Positions 34,298 to 44,619 are shown, numbered from the stretch's first letter. The stretch is DNA of 64,000 nt from Anaerolineae bacterium (GCA_019637615.1 JAHBVJ010000016.1:62001-126000); one strand, 5' to 3'. Notes: generated by a model not told the origin, from the sequence alone. Program-made: numbers and translations.

Positions 34298-36262
34298 ATG
34301 ATGTTGGAAATGAAGGTGAGCAGCCGAACACGAGCAGTATGGATCGCGGGCATGGCGGTGCTGCTGCTGGCGGGGTTGTTGATTAGTGGGACGGGCTACC
34401 GACACGGGCTGCCTTACATCGACTATCCTGATGAAATGACGATCTGGACGATGGGGCGCGCGACGATTGACCCGACGTGGCCTATGTTCCAGCCACAGTA
34501 TCCGCCCGGTCTGCTGTTCGTGTCCGCGACGATCCAGCGCTTACAAGAGGCGGCGGGGACGGGCTACCCTGATCCATCCGGCACGGTCGGGATCATGCGG
34601 CTGACCTCGGTATTCGCCTATTGTGTTACGCTGCTGCTGATCATGCTGGCAGGTTGCCGGATGGCGGGGATCGTGGCTAGTCTGGTGGCTGGCGTGTGCT
34701 GGATCGTGCTGCCGTTGGCGAACGCGCAAGCCAAACTCGCCACCATCGACGCATGGGTGTGCATGTGGTTCATGGCAAGCGTTGTGACCGGTGTGGAAGG
34801 GTGGATGCGGCGGTCGGCGGGCTGGATCGCGTCCAGCTTGATACTGGCGATCATCGCCACGCTGTTCAAGTGGCAAGCGGCGGCGGCGTTGGGCGTGGCA
34901 GGGTTGGCCTATCTGAGTTTGTGGAAGTCAAATCGACGGTTGATGTTTGTGCTGATGGCGGGGTATGTCGTCATCGTGGGATTATTCAGTTATTGGGTGG
35001 TGTTCGTCCACAAGGCGCTGGAAGGCGGTGTTTACCTGCCGGGGACGCAAACCAATGCCCCGACACTGGCTTCGCTGTTGATCAATTTGAATTTTCAGGT
35101 GACGCAGACGGGATCGGCGCTGGTATTTGGCGTGCTGCCGATCATCGGTTTGAGCCTCGCGGCGGTGCTGCCAGAAGCGCGCCGAGATCTGCTGTATCGC
35201 TCGATGCTGTGGTCATTCCCGCTGATCATCATCGCCTTCAACGCGATCATCGCCTTCAACGGCGCACCCGTCTTCGCACGACATTATCTAGCGGCGAATG
35301 GGCTGCTGGCGATCGGGACGGGAATCGCGATCACCTTAATCTTGGATGCTACTCAAAAATTCGCCGTCCGTTGGAAACTCCCAAGTCGTGCGGTGATGGC
35401 GGTGACAACCCTGATTTTGATCGCCGCACTGGCGGTTCCCATGCTGGACATGCTGCGTGAAACCTTCGCCATGAACGCGGAGCTGAGTCGCCCTGACCGC
35501 CGGACGGTTTTCGCGGCATGGGCAAGCGCGACGGCGACAGATGGCGCGTTGCTGATCACCGATCCGACAGTGGATGCGGCGCTGCAAACGTTGTACGGTT
35601 ATCAGGGGCGTCCGCTGGAGAGGCCATACAATCAGGGAACATCGGTCTACGTGCGTGAGGAGCAGATCACGCCGGAACTATTGGCGGCGAGGGGAATCCG
35701 CTACATCGTGACATCACCGGGATTCGATGTTCAACGCTTGGGCGTGCCGATCACGCGGTTGATCGCGTATGACAGCGACGAGGTGTATCGCGGTACGCCG
35801 TGGGGCGCATTTTACGTGGGCGATCTGCCGCCGATGCATACCGACACGCCAACTGTGTTCAGTGGTGGCGGGGATGAGGTGGAGTTGGTCGGGGAGTCGA
35901 TTTCGAAGTTGGCCGTATGTCGCGGCGAGTCGGCGGAGATGCGGCTGGTATGGCGCGCGCTCAGGACGCCGACGCGCTATTACTCGATGTTCGTCCATTT
36001 TGCGGACGCACAGCAAGGCGAATTGAGCTTGCCGATCAACGGGCAACCGCCCGCGATGGAAGCGCGCCCTACCTTGACGTGGAATCGCCCTGACGAACTC
36101 ATTATTAGCCCGACCAGCACACTGACGATTCCCGCCGATCTGGTGGCTGGCAGCTACGAGGTATGGTTGGGACTATACGAGCCAGTATCGGGCGACCATC
36201 TCTTGCTGCCAGACGGTAAGCATTATGTCCGGTTGGCGACGCTTGAAGTGCGCCCGTGTTAG
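34298..36262 (+). CDS. GT39-like multi-pass membrane glycosyltransferase
   Basis: 654 residues. About ten membrane helices fill residues 14-400. The first extracytoplasmic loop holds PYIDYPDEMTIWTMG, in the position of the catalytic acidic pair of GT-C enzymes that use lipid-linked sugars. The C-terminal 250 residues are soluble and extracytoplasmic, with beta-strand repeats (LVWRALRTPTRYYSMFVHFAD) as in surface glycan enzymes. AAGGA precedes the first of two ATGs. The gene ends tail to tail with fabD, with stop codons overlapping in TTAG. Substrates unknown. Confidence 0.7.
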   Translation: MMLEMKVSSRTRAVWIAGMAVLLLAGLLISGTGYRHGLPYIDYPDEMTIWTMGRATIDPTWPMFQPQYPPGLLFVSATIQRLQEAAGTGYPDPSGTVGIMRLTSVFAYCVTLLLIMLAGCRMAGIVASLVAGVCWIVLPLANAQAKLATIDAWVCMWFMASVVTGVEGWMRRSAGWIASSLILAIIATLFKWQAAAALGVAGLAYLSLWKSNRRLMFVLMAGYVVIVGLFSYWVVFVHKALEGGVYLPGTQTNAPTLASLLINLNFQVTQTGSALVFGVLPIIGLSLAAVLPEARRDLLYRSMLWSFPLIIIAFNAIIAFNGAPVFARHYLAANGLLAIGTGIAITLILDATQKFAVRWKLPSRAVMAVTTLILIAALAVPMLDMLRETFAMNAELSRPDRRTVFAAWASATATDGALLITDPTVDAALQTLYGYQGRPLERPYNQGTSVYVREEQITPELLAARGIRYIVTSPGFDVQRLGVPITRLIAYDSDEVYRGTPWGAFYVGDLPPMHTDTPTVFSGGGDEVELVGESISKLAVCRGESAEMRLVWRALRTPTRYYSMFVHFADAQQGELSLPINGQPPAMEARPTLTWNRPDELIISPTSTLTIPADLVAGSYEVWLGLYEPVSGDHLLLPDGKHYVRLATLEVRPC

Positions 36263-37200
36263 CCGCCTAACGCGGCGATCCCCTCCGGCGTGTTGACTGC
36301 CATGCCAACCGCATCCTTGTCGATCCGTTTGAGCATCCCCGTCAGTGCGTCTTTGGGGCCGAGTTCGAGGAAGGTGCTGGCTCCTAAACTCCGCAGCGCG
36401 CGGATCGAGTCCGTCCAGTGAACGGAACCCGTCAACTGCGCACCGAGTTCAGCGCGGATGTCGTCAGGCGTACGGAGTGGCGCAGCGCTCAGGTTGGCGA
36501 TGATCGGAACGCGCGGCGCGGCGAAGGTCGTGGTTGCCAAGACTTCGCGGAACGCAGCGGCGGAATGCGCCATCAGCGGGGAATGCGCGGCGACGCTGAC
36601 CGCCAATTTGACGGCACGCTTCGCGCCTTTTTCCTTCGCCAGCGGCAGCGCCAGATCGAGCGCGGTTTCGTCGCCAGAGATTACAATCTGACCGGGGCAG
36701 TTGTCGTTCGCCACCACGACGGGTTTGCCCGCCTGCGCACTGGCCTGTTCACAGACTGCCCGCGCCGCCTCCAACTCGATGCCGAGCAGTGCCGCCATCG
36801 CGCCGGGACTCTTTTCGCCCGCTTCTTTCATCAGCCGCCCACGTTCGCGCACCAATTTCAAGCCTGCTTCAAAATCCAAGGCTCCGGCTGCCGTGAGCGC
36901 GGTGAATTCTCCGAGGCTGTGTCCCGCCACCGCAATCGGCGTGATGTCGCCATAGCGCGCTTCCAAGGCACGTAAGATAGCGATGCCAGCGATGTACAGG
37001 GCAGGTTGTGTGTTGAGCGTCTCATCCAAGACTTCGCTCGGCCCGTTGCGCATGATGCTGGTGAAATCCATGCCGAGGATGCGGTCGGCCTCCGCGAAGA
37101 CGTTCGCCGCCGCCGTATGCTGATCGGCTATCGCCGCCGCCATCCCGACCTGCTGCGAACCTTGCCCCGGAAACACGAATGCGGTCGTTGCCCAATCCAT
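36259..37200 (-). CDS. fabD: Malonyl-CoA:ACP transacylase
   Basis: 313 residues from ATG 37200; a TTG at 37206 is better spaced from AAAGG and possible. The enzyme loads malonyl groups onto acyl carrier protein for fatty acid synthesis. FVFPGQGSQQVGMA near residues 8-21 and the nucleophile Ser95 in VAGHSLGEFTAL are family signatures. The His partner lies in VSVAAHSPLMAHSA, and QLTGSVHWTDSIRAL is also typical. No other fab gene or polyketide synthase gene is nearby, so it is the housekeeping enzyme by length and form. Confidence 0.95.
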   Translation of the reverse strand: MDWATTAFVFPGQGSQQVGMAAAIADQHTAAANVFAEADRILGMDFTSIMRNGPSEVLDETLNTQPALYIAGIAILRALEARYGDITPIAVAGHSLGEFTALTAAGALDFEAGLKLVRERGRLMKEAGEKSPGAMAALLGIELEAARAVCEQASAQAGKPVVVANDNCPGQIVISGDETALDLALPLAKEKGAKRAVKLAVSVAAHSPLMAHSAAAFREVLATTTFAAPRVPIIANLSAAPLRTPDDIRAELGAQLTGSVHWTDSIRALRSLGASTFLELGPKDALTGMLKRIDKDAVGMAVNTPEGIAALGG

Positions 37201-37361
37201 ACCCAATGTGACCTTTCTAGCACTGCGAAGACTCGTCCCTATTCTAAATGATCAGGGGAAAACTCGGCTACTTTCGCGGAGCAGCGGGCAGGTACGGCAT
37301 ATTCAGCAACGTGGGATCAATGGTACAATAGCCGCCATTCGCAGTGGTATGAGAGGGCTGT

Positions 37362-40300
37362 GTGGAGACGAACACGATCGTCATTGTCGCCATCGCGGGA
37401 TCGTTGATCGGTGCCGGGATGTTGGCGGCGGGACTCGCGGTCGGCTATTGGCGTGGCTTCGGGCGCGGCAAGCAGGAGTCGATGGCACCGGGTTCCGAGA
37501 TCGATAAACTGGCGGGCGTAGGACGCTCAATCCTGAGTGTTGCCTTGCGCCTAGATGCCCTTTGCGAAGTCGTTTATCAACAAGTTACCCGCATCGTTGA
37601 TACACATAACTTTCAGCTTGGCTTGTTCGATGGCAATGACTATCTCGTCAAAATCTGGGTGCGCGACGGTGAGCGCTTGGATAACACCACCTTCACAGGG
37701 GCAGGCAATGCTGGCCTGATCGGGTGGGTGCGGAAGACCTCGCAAGGCTTGCGCGTGGGCGATTATCAGCGCGAATGGGATACGCTGCCCGCCAAGCCAA
37801 ACTACGAATCCCCTCATGTGCCGCGTTCGGCTGTGTTCACGCCACTGATCGCGGGCGGCGAGGTGATCGGGATTATCAGCGTGCAGAGCAATGTATCCGA
37901 CGCCTATACTGAAGAAGATCAACGCTTGCTGAATATCCTTGCCAGTCAGGCGGGTGGCGCGCTGCATAACGCGCAATTGTACGAGCAGATGCGTCGGCAT
38001 GTCGATCAACTACGCGTGATCGGGGAAGTCGGGCGTGAAATCACCGCGATCCAACCGCTGGCGAGTTTGTTCAACCAGATCGTCAGCATCGCGCATGAAC
38101 GTTTTCCCGATTTCGATGTGAGCATCTTCACCTCCGATCCTACTTCCAACGAACTGAGATTACGTGCCAGCAGCGTAGCGGAAGCCGATAAACGCAGTAT
38201 CACGCTCAAACCGGGGGAAGGGCTGGTCGGGTCGGCCTACAAAAATGCGCAGACGCTGTACGTGCCCAATGTATTGCAGCATCCAAATTTCACGACCTTC
38301 CCCGGCTTTGAACACACCAAAACCGAGGTGTGCGTCCCGCTGATCATCGAAAAGCGCGTGGTTGGCGTACTGGATGTGCAAACCCAAGATTATTACGTCT
38401 TCCATCCCGAAGACCTCTCCGCACTGGAATCGCTCGGCGGTCAGCTTTCGATGGCGATCCAAGAAGGCCAAGCCTACGAGAATACGCGCCGCCAGAATGA
38501 GCGCATCAACGCGATGGCGGAAGCGTCGCGGGCGGTGGTATCGATCCTCGACATCAACGACCTGCTGGATGAAGTGGTCGATCTGGTGGCGGATTTCTTC
38601 GGCTATGACCGCGTACACCTATTCTTACGCTCCGGCGACAAAGTCGTATTCCGCAGTGGCAGCGGCGTCCACAGCGCGAAATGGACGATTGAACGGCTGA
38701 CGTATGACATCAGCGATAACGGGTTCGTGGCATGGGTGGCGCGGACGAGTCAATCCGCCATGAGCGGCAACGTAGCGGAAGATGAACGCTACTTGGTGAT
38801 GCCCGGTCTGAACGACACCAAAAGCCAACTGACCGTCCCGATCTCGATGGGGCAGCGTGTGCTCGGCGTATTCGACATCCAAAGCCCGACCGCCAACGCC
38901 TTCGATCCCGAAGACCTCAAGCTCGCGCAAGCGATGGCAGACACCATCGCGGTAGGCTTACGCAATGCAGGCTTGTTCGCCACCGAGCAGCGCCGCCGTG
39001 TGCTGGCGGAAACACTGCGCGACGTGAGCACGGTGATCACCTCCTCGCTCGATCTGGAAAGCGTGCTGGACGGCATTTTATTGAGCCTTGAGCGTGTCGT
39101 GCATTTCGACGCCGCCCTGATTTTGCTGCGTCGCGAAGAAGAAGGCCACGGCGTGATCAGCGCGGTGCGGGGGATGCGCAACGAGTCCGACGTACAAGGC
39201 GAGATTTTGCCGTTGGATGAGTCGATGATGGAGCATATCTGGGAACTGCTGTACCTGATGGAAATCCCGGACAACGCCGATAATCCCAACGATCACGATC
39301 ACCTGTACGCGTCGCTGCAAGTCGGTGGCAAGGAGATCGGCACGTTGGCGGTTGACCGCTTCGGGCCGGATCACTTCAGTCCGGAAGATGTCGAAATCAT
39401 CAGCATGTTCGCCAACCAAGCAGCGGTCGCCATCGCTAACGCGCAACTCTACACCGCGCAGAAGGAAGAGGCGTGGGTCTCGACGGCACTGCTGCAAGTG
39501 GCAGAGGCTACCAGCCGTTCGACCAGCCTTGACGATGTGTTGAGCACCGTTGCGCAGATCACGCCGCTGCTCTCCGGCGTCGAGTGGTGCATTGTGTTCC
39601 TTGCCGAGGGCAAAACCTTCCGCGTGGTGGAGATGGAAGGCGTGCCCGACAACCTGAAAGCACAGTTCAAGGGTTATATCTTCCATTCCAGCGATTGGCA
39701 GCCATTTGAACAACTGGTGGAAGAAGGCCGCCCCGTGGTGATGATGCCCGTCCCCGCGCCGAAGAATGTGGACATCGACCTCGCGCGCGTAGCACAGGCG
39801 GTGCTGCTGCCGTTGTACGCCAAAGGTGAGGTGATGGGCGGCATGTTGATCGCGCAACGCATCGGTGAGGAACTGCTGACCGAGCGCAAAATCGAATTGG
39901 TCAGCGGCATTGCCAACCAAGCGGCAGTGGCAATCGAAGGCGCGCAGTTGTTTGCCGCGCAGCAAGAAGAAGCGTGGGTGACGACGGCGCTGCTGTCCGT
40001 CGCGGAGTCGGTCAACAGTACCGTCGAGCTGGATCAGACATTGGAAACGCTGGTGCGACTGACTCCGATGCTGGTAGGCGTGACGCGCTGCGCGATCCTG
40101 CACTGGGACGAAGAAACCAAGAGCTTCGTCGGCGCGGCGGCGTGGGGATTGCCACCAGCCAAGGAAGCCCTGTTTAAAGGGTTGGTGCTCACGCTCAAGC
40201 ATAACCCGTTGTTAACACAATTGGTGGATGATCTAGAGATGCTCTCGGCAGGCGGCGACCTTGAGATTTCACTGCCGGATGAGATGTGCGAATTATTCGA

Positions 40301-41183
40301 TTGTGATGCGCTGCTGTTTTTGCCGCTGGTCGCCAAGGGCAACTTGGTCGGCTGCATGATCGTGGATCACATGATCGCCGGAGAGCGGATCAACCAGCGG
40401 CGGATGAACATCCTGACGGGCATCGCGCATCAGTCGGCTTTGGCACTGGAAACCGGACGCTTGCAGGCCGAATCGACCGAGCGGCAGCGCTTGGAGCGCG
40501 AGTTAGAAGTTGCCAGCGGCATCCAGCACAGTTTCTTGCCGCAGACGCTCCCCATCATCGACGGATGGGGATTGTCGGCCTTTTACCGCGCGGCGCGGCA
40601 AGTCGGCGGGGATTTCTACGACTTCATCCCGTTAAAAGGCGGCAAATGGGGGATCGTGGTGGCGGACGTAGCCGATAAGGGCGTGCCTGCGGCGCTGTTC
40701 ATGGCCTTAAGCCGCACCAATATCCGCGCGGCGGCGTTCAGTCGGGATAAGCCCGCCGAGACGTTGATCCGCGTGAACGAGCTGTTGTTTGCCGATAGCC
40801 GGACGGACTTGTTCGTCACGGTATGGTACGGCGTGTGGGATCCGGAGAAATGCGAGATTACGTATGCCAGCACGGGGCATAACCCGCCGATGCTGCTGCA
40901 CGCCGATGGATCGATCACCGAGTTGGCGGCGAAGGGGATCGCGCTGAACGTGATCGAGACCATTCATCTGGAAGAAAAGCACGTGATCCTTGAGCCGGGA
41001 GATGCGCTCGTCGCCTATACCGATGGCTTGACCGACGCACTGCGCAACGACGGCAAAGAGTTCGGCACAACGGGCTTGCGCATGGTGCTGTCCGCCGTGC
41101 AAGTAGGGAGCGCAGAGGATTTGAAACAGCGCATCATCGAAACGATGGATCAATTCGTCGGCACGGGAAGCAACAATTTCTGA
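37362..41183 (+). CDS. Membrane-anchored multi-GAF protein phosphatase (SpoIIE/RsbU type)
   Basis: 1273 residues. One N-terminal helix (about 5-27) anchors it. Then follow about six GAF-type repeats (roughly 45-205, 215-370, 380-540, 545-700, 705-870, 880-1035), each ending in a helix like ANQAAVAIANAQLYTAQKEEAWV. Residues about 1040-1273 are a PP2C-type SpoIIE phosphatase: RQVGGDFYDFIPL, VVADVADKGVPAALFMA, STGHNPPMLL and VAYTDGLTDA supply the metal-binding Asp residues. Such proteins dephosphorylate anti-anti-sigma factors in response to bound ligands. No anti-sigma partner is nearby. It starts at GTG 37362 behind GAGAGG. Confidence 0.9.
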   Translation: METNTIVIVAIAGSLIGAGMLAAGLAVGYWRGFGRGKQESMAPGSEIDKLAGVGRSILSVALRLDALCEVVYQQVTRIVDTHNFQLGLFDGNDYLVKIWVRDGERLDNTTFTGAGNAGLIGWVRKTSQGLRVGDYQREWDTLPAKPNYESPHVPRSAVFTPLIAGGEVIGIISVQSNVSDAYTEEDQRLLNILASQAGGALHNAQLYEQMRRHVDQLRVIGEVGREITAIQPLASLFNQIVSIAHERFPDFDVSIFTSDPTSNELRLRASSVAEADKRSITLKPGEGLVGSAYKNAQTLYVPNVLQHPNFTTFPGFEHTKTEVCVPLIIEKRVVGVLDVQTQDYYVFHPEDLSALESLGGQLSMAIQEGQAYENTRRQNERINAMAEASRAVVSILDINDLLDEVVDLVADFFGYDRVHLFLRSGDKVVFRSGSGVHSAKWTIERLTYDISDNGFVAWVARTSQSAMSGNVAEDERYLVMPGLNDTKSQLTVPISMGQRVLGVFDIQSPTANAFDPEDLKLAQAMADTIAVGLRNAGLFATEQRRRVLAETLRDVSTVITSSLDLESVLDGILLSLERVVHFDAALILLRREEEGHGVISAVRGMRNESDVQGEILPLDESMMEHIWELLYLMEIPDNADNPNDHDHLYASLQVGGKEIGTLAVDRFGPDHFSPEDVEIISMFANQAAVAIANAQLYTAQKEEAWVSTALLQVAEATSRSTSLDDVLSTVAQITPLLSGVEWCIVFLAEGKTFRVVEMEGVPDNLKAQFKGYIFHSSDWQPFEQLVEEGRPVVMMPVPAPKNVDIDLARVAQAVLLPLYAKGEVMGGMLIAQRIGEELLTERKIELVSGIANQAAVAIEGAQLFAAQQEEAWVTTALLSVAESVNSTVELDQTLETLVRLTPMLVGVTRCAILHWDEETKSFVGAAAWGLPPAKEALFKGLVLTLKHNPLLTQLVDDLEMLSAGGDLEISLPDEMCELFDCDALLFLPLVAKGNLVGCMIVDHMIAGERINQRRMNILTGIAHQSALALETGRLQAESTERQRLERELEVASGIQHSFLPQTLPIIDGWGLSAFYRAARQVGGDFYDFIPLKGGKWGIVVADVADKGVPAALFMALSRTNIRAAAFSRDKPAETLIRVNELLFADSRTDLFVTVWYGVWDPEKCEITYASTGHNPPMLLHADGSITELAAKGIALNVIETIHLEEKHVILEPGDALVAYTDGLTDALRNDGKEFGTTGLRMVLSAVQVGSAEDLKQRIIETMDQFVGTGSNNF

Positions 41184-41277
41184 TGACCACGCCGCTCATC
41201 CTGAAAAATGAGAGCGCCGTGCCGGAATACCCGCAGAAGATATAGTGACCACTACAGGGGAATAGAGCAGACTGACC

Positions 41278-41904
41278 ATGACGCGCATTTACGATATTAC
41301 GCGCACGATCACGCCATCCTTGGCTGTGTGGCCCGGTGATGCGGCGTTTTCTTTTCAACAAACGCTGTCGCTTGACGCGGGCAATTCCGTCAATTTAACC
41401 ACAGTGAACATGAGCGCGCACGCGGGCACACACGCTGACGCGCCGTGGCACTACCTAGCGATGGGCGAACATCCCGCCGAACTGCCGCTGCATAAGTACA
41501 TGGGATCGGCGCATGTGGCGACGATCGACAGAAAATCAGGCGGGATCGTGCCTGCCGATTTCGATGGGCACGATCTGACGGGGATGGAACGCTTGCTAAT
41601 CCACACATGGGTGAGCGATCTGCCGGATGAGCAGTGGCCTCATGATTTCCCGTATCCAACTGTCGAGTTGATCGATTGGCTGGGCGCGAAAGGCGTGGTG
41701 CTGCTCGGCGTCGATATGCCTTCCGTAGACCGCTTCGATGATGATCAATTGGTGTGTCACCATCGGTTGTACGAACGCGGCATCGTGAACCTAGAGACGC
41801 TCAAACTGCGTGATGTCTCCGACGGCGTGTATCAACTGATCGCGCTGCCGCTGAAATTGGCGGATGTGTGCGCCAGCCCTGTACGCGCGGTGTTGGTCGG
41901 GTAG
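41278..41904 (+). CDS. Cyclase-family metal hydrolase (KynB-like)
   Basis: 208 residues. The metal-binding motif H-x-G-T-H-x-D-x-P-x-H is intact as HAGTHADAPWH (residues 48-58). YDITRTITPSLAVWPGD at the start and LLGVDMPSVDRFDD with HHRLYERGIVNLETL further on match arylformamidase KynB, which hydrolyses N-formylkynurenine. The wider family includes other cyclases, and no other kynurenine-pathway gene is near, so the physiological substrate is open. Confidence 0.85.
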   Translation: MTRIYDITRTITPSLAVWPGDAAFSFQQTLSLDAGNSVNLTTVNMSAHAGTHADAPWHYLAMGEHPAELPLHKYMGSAHVATIDRKSGGIVPADFDGHDLTGMERLLIHTWVSDLPDEQWPHDFPYPTVELIDWLGAKGVVLLGVDMPSVDRFDDDQLVCHHRLYERGIVNLETLKLRDVSDGVYQLIALPLKLADVCASPVRAVLVG

Positions 41905-41908
41905 CGGC

Positions 41909-42508
41909 TTATTCGCGCTCGATGACCAACCCGTAGCCTTGTTGGATCACGCCGTTCAACCCTTGCGTCAAGCGATGAATCGCTCGCAGCCAGTTTGACG
42001 GCGCGGCGGGCGTGACCAGCGCGTTGAGGCAAATTTGCTGTAACTGCTGGACGCCATCCGGCGTGAGGTAGCCGACAATCTCCCACATGGTGCGCAGCCC
42101 TTCGGTATAGCCTGACTGCACCAAGCCACCTGTCCCGGGCAAACCGGGTAACCCGGTGTCGAAGTTCGCCGGAAAAGGCAAGCCGTCATCCACGTCGCCA
42201 CCGGGGATGTTCATGCGCAGCACATCGGGATGATGATAGAGCAAAATCAGCGGATACGTCAGGCCGACGAGATCGCCCTCTGGATCAAGATGCTCTAGAT
42301 CGGCGCATTCATCGGTGAAAATCCAGCGATAATCCGAATCGGGCAGAATTTCGTTCAAATTCCACTCATCGACCAGCGTTTCGTTGTACGTCGCGAGGAC
42401 ATCTTTGGCGGGCGACAGATTGCTGCGATAAATGGCGGCTTTGAGGGCCGTCAGCGCTTCGGAGAGATAGGTATTGATGTCGTAAGCGGTCAGAACCAGT
42501 TGCGTCAA
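41909..42508 (-). CDS. Protein of unknown function
   Basis: 199 residues if it starts at the TTG at 42508, which has AGGA six bases upstream. Starting further upstream would run into the divergent membrane protein gene. The protein is acidic and probably soluble (ILPDSDYRWIFTDECADLEHLDPEGDLV), with a helical first third (TYLSEALTALKAAIYRSN). Codon use matches neighbours. Its stop lies four bases beyond the convergent KynB-like gene. I recognise no domain. Confidence 0.55.
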   Translation of the reverse strand: MTQLVLTAYDINTYLSEALTALKAAIYRSNLSPAKDVLATYNETLVDEWNLNEILPDSDYRWIFTDECADLEHLDPEGDLVGLTYPLILLYHHPDVLRMNIPGGDVDDGLPFPANFDTGLPGLPGTGGLVQSGYTEGLRTMWEIVGYLTPDGVQQLQQICLNALVTPAAPSNWLRAIHRLTQGLNGVIQQGYGLVIERE

Positions 42509-42586
42509 GGGCGATCCTGAAACGAAAGTGCGATTTCCAAAGTCGTAAAATCGCCTATGATTATAACGTTGGGAAGGAAACCGCGC

Positions 42587-44077
42587 ATGACGATTGCTAC
42601 CTCTCGCCGCAGTTTGTTCGCCCGTCTCGATACCCACTGGCTCGTGATTCTACTGACGTTCATCATGATCTTCGCCATGTCTACGCGGATTCCAGTGGAC
42701 ACCGACACATGGTGGCATCTGCGCAGCGGCGAAACCATGATCAACACACGCACGATCTTGACCACCGATCCGTTTTCGCTGACCAAGCAAGGCGAGGCAT
42801 GGATCGACCACAGTTGGGGCGCGCAGTTGATCATGTACGTCGTCTACAAGCTGGCGGGGAACGCCGGACTAGCGCTGTACACCGCACTGCTGGCGACGGC
42901 AGGCATGGCGGTGGTGTATCTGATGTGCGAGGGCAATCCTTATGTGCGTGGATTCGCGTTGATCCTCGGCGCGGCGGCAGCGTCCGTATTCTGGTCGGCA
43001 CGTCCGCAAATGTTATCGTTTTTCCTGAGCACCGTCACGTTGTATCTGCTGTATCTGTACAAGCGCAAAAAGGTGGATCGGCTGTGGCTGATCCCCGTGC
43101 TGATGGTGTTGTGGGTGAATCTGCATGGCGGTTTCGCGATCGGCTTCATCTTGCTGTTCGGCACCATCGCGGGGGAAATCCTCGGACGCCTGTTTGACGG
43201 CAAAAGTCCTGATGTGCTGACATGGCGGCAGATCGGCAAACTGATCGTGATCACAGTGATCGCGGCGGCGGTGCTGGTGATCAACCCGAACACGGTGCAG
43301 ATGTGGGGCTATCCATTCCGCACGGTCGGGATCGGCGTGTTGCAGTCATTCATCCAAGAGTGGAACTCGCCCAATTTTCACGGGCGCGAAACTTGGCCTT
43401 TCGTGTTTTTGCTGCTCGGCACGCTGGCTGCGGTGGGCATTGGCAGCCGCAAACTCGATTGGACGGATTTGACGCTGGTCGGCGGGACGGCCTTCCTCGC
43501 CATGTACGCGGGACGGAATATCTCGGTGTTCGCCATCGTCGCCACGCCCGTCTTCACGCGGCATCTGCATAGCTGGCTGGAGGAGAAAGGTTGGCGCTTG
43601 CCACGCTCACGGCCTCCGCGCGGGATGATGCTGGTGATGAATTATCTCTTGCTAGTGTTGGTCGCAGGTGGTGCGCTGCTGTACATGCTGACAACGCTCA
43701 ACCCGAAGACCGTGCAAAAGGCACAAGAAGACTATCTGCCCGTCAAAGTAGCGAATTACCTGAACGAGTCCGTTGATCCACAGACGGCGGGCGCAATGTT
43801 CAACAGCTATAACTGGGGTGGTTATCTGATGTTCGCCGCGCCGCAATTCCCCGTATTCGTGGATGGGCGTACCGACCTGTATGACGACGCGCTGCTGACG
43901 GAATGGCTGAACACGACGCTCGGCAAAGATTGGCAGCAAACCTTCGCCAAGTGGAATATCAGGCTCGTGGTGATCGAGAAAGACAGTGCGTTGGCGGGCA
44001 TTCTGCGCACCGATCCGGCATGGCGCGAGGTGTATACCGATGAGAAAGCGGCGGTATTCCAGAAGACCAATGCCTAG
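42587..44077 (+). CDS. Multi-pass membrane protein, GT-C glycosyltransferase-like
   Basis: 496 residues from ATG 42587, preceded by GGAAGG. About ten helices span 20-390. The first loop has PVDTDTWWHLRSGETM, in the place where GT-C transferases carry their acidic residues. FSLTKQGEAWIDHSWGAQLIMY is characteristic of a bacterial family of hypothetical membrane proteins with this form. The soluble C-terminal part (SYNWGGYLMFAAPQFPVFVDGRTDLY) faces outside. The catalytic role is inferred, not proven. Confidence 0.7.
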   Translation: MTIATSRRSLFARLDTHWLVILLTFIMIFAMSTRIPVDTDTWWHLRSGETMINTRTILTTDPFSLTKQGEAWIDHSWGAQLIMYVVYKLAGNAGLALYTALLATAGMAVVYLMCEGNPYVRGFALILGAAAASVFWSARPQMLSFFLSTVTLYLLYLYKRKKVDRLWLIPVLMVLWVNLHGGFAIGFILLFGTIAGEILGRLFDGKSPDVLTWRQIGKLIVITVIAAAVLVINPNTVQMWGYPFRTVGIGVLQSFIQEWNSPNFHGRETWPFVFLLLGTLAAVGIGSRKLDWTDLTLVGGTAFLAMYAGRNISVFAIVATPVFTRHLHSWLEEKGWRLPRSRPPRGMMLVMNYLLLVLVAGGALLYMLTTLNPKTVQKAQEDYLPVKVANYLNESVDPQTAGAMFNSYNWGGYLMFAAPQFPVFVDGRTDLYDDALLTEWLNTTLGKDWQQTFAKWNIRLVVIEKDSALAGILRTDPAWREVYTDEKAAVFQKTNA

Positions 44078-44153
44078 TGGTTCGAAGCATGGACAGCGAC
44101 GCGGGTTTTGATTAAGATCGCGGAAGTTGAGCAGATTCAATCACTGAGGGATC

Positions 44154-44519
44154 ATGAATATCGACTTTTTCGACTCTAAAGATGTGCCGCAGCCACGCGC
44201 CAATATCAAGATTGAACGTTTAGAAGCCAAGCCGTATCCTGATGGCTGGCGCATCAAGCTGATGATCGACGTGACGCCGTTTCAGGATCGTCCCAGCCTC
44301 GAAGTGCGCGTGCTGACGGCGCAAGGGCGCGAAGTGGCGGAACTGAGCATCATCGAGACGATGCACCGCGCGATGGAATTCACCGTGCATGTGCGCGGCG
44401 TTAGCTCCCCGGTTGGCGACTACGTGGTCGAAGCTGACCTGTATTATGATGACCGCGCCACGCCCCAAGACAAGCAGCAAATACCGTTTTCGATCCAACC
44501 CGCCGCCGCCAACAACTGA
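44154..44519 (+). CDS. Small beta-rich protein, unknown function
   Basis: 121 residues, no signal peptide or membrane segment. Alternating strands (WRIKLMIDVTPFQDRPSLEVRVLTAQGREVAELSII, FTVHVRG, GDYVVEADLYYDD) suggest a single immunoglobulin-like beta-sandwich. GAGGG precedes the ATG. It sits between the membrane protein and the NTPase regulator, with a separate promoter for the latter, so it may be co-transcribed with the former. Confidence 0.6.
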   Translation: MNIDFFDSKDVPQPRANIKIERLEAKPYPDGWRIKLMIDVTPFQDRPSLEVRVLTAQGREVAELSIIETMHRAMEFTVHVRGVSSPVGDYVVEADLYYDDRATPQDKQQIPFSIQPAAANN

Positions 44520-44555
44520 CATCGATCACCCGCTGCCGACACTTTGCGTATCGCT

Positions 44556-44583
44556 TTGAATCGCGCTTACAAAACGCTACAAT
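44556..44583 (+). promoter_or_regulatory. Putative promoter of the NTPase-TPR regulator gene
   Basis: TTGAAT (44556-44561) and TACAAT (44578-44583) are 16 bases apart, 36 bases upstream of the ATG at 44620. Confidence 0.5.
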
Positions 44584-44619
44584 GCGCGCCGCAAGGTCGG
44601 CTAGTGATAAGGCGCTACT

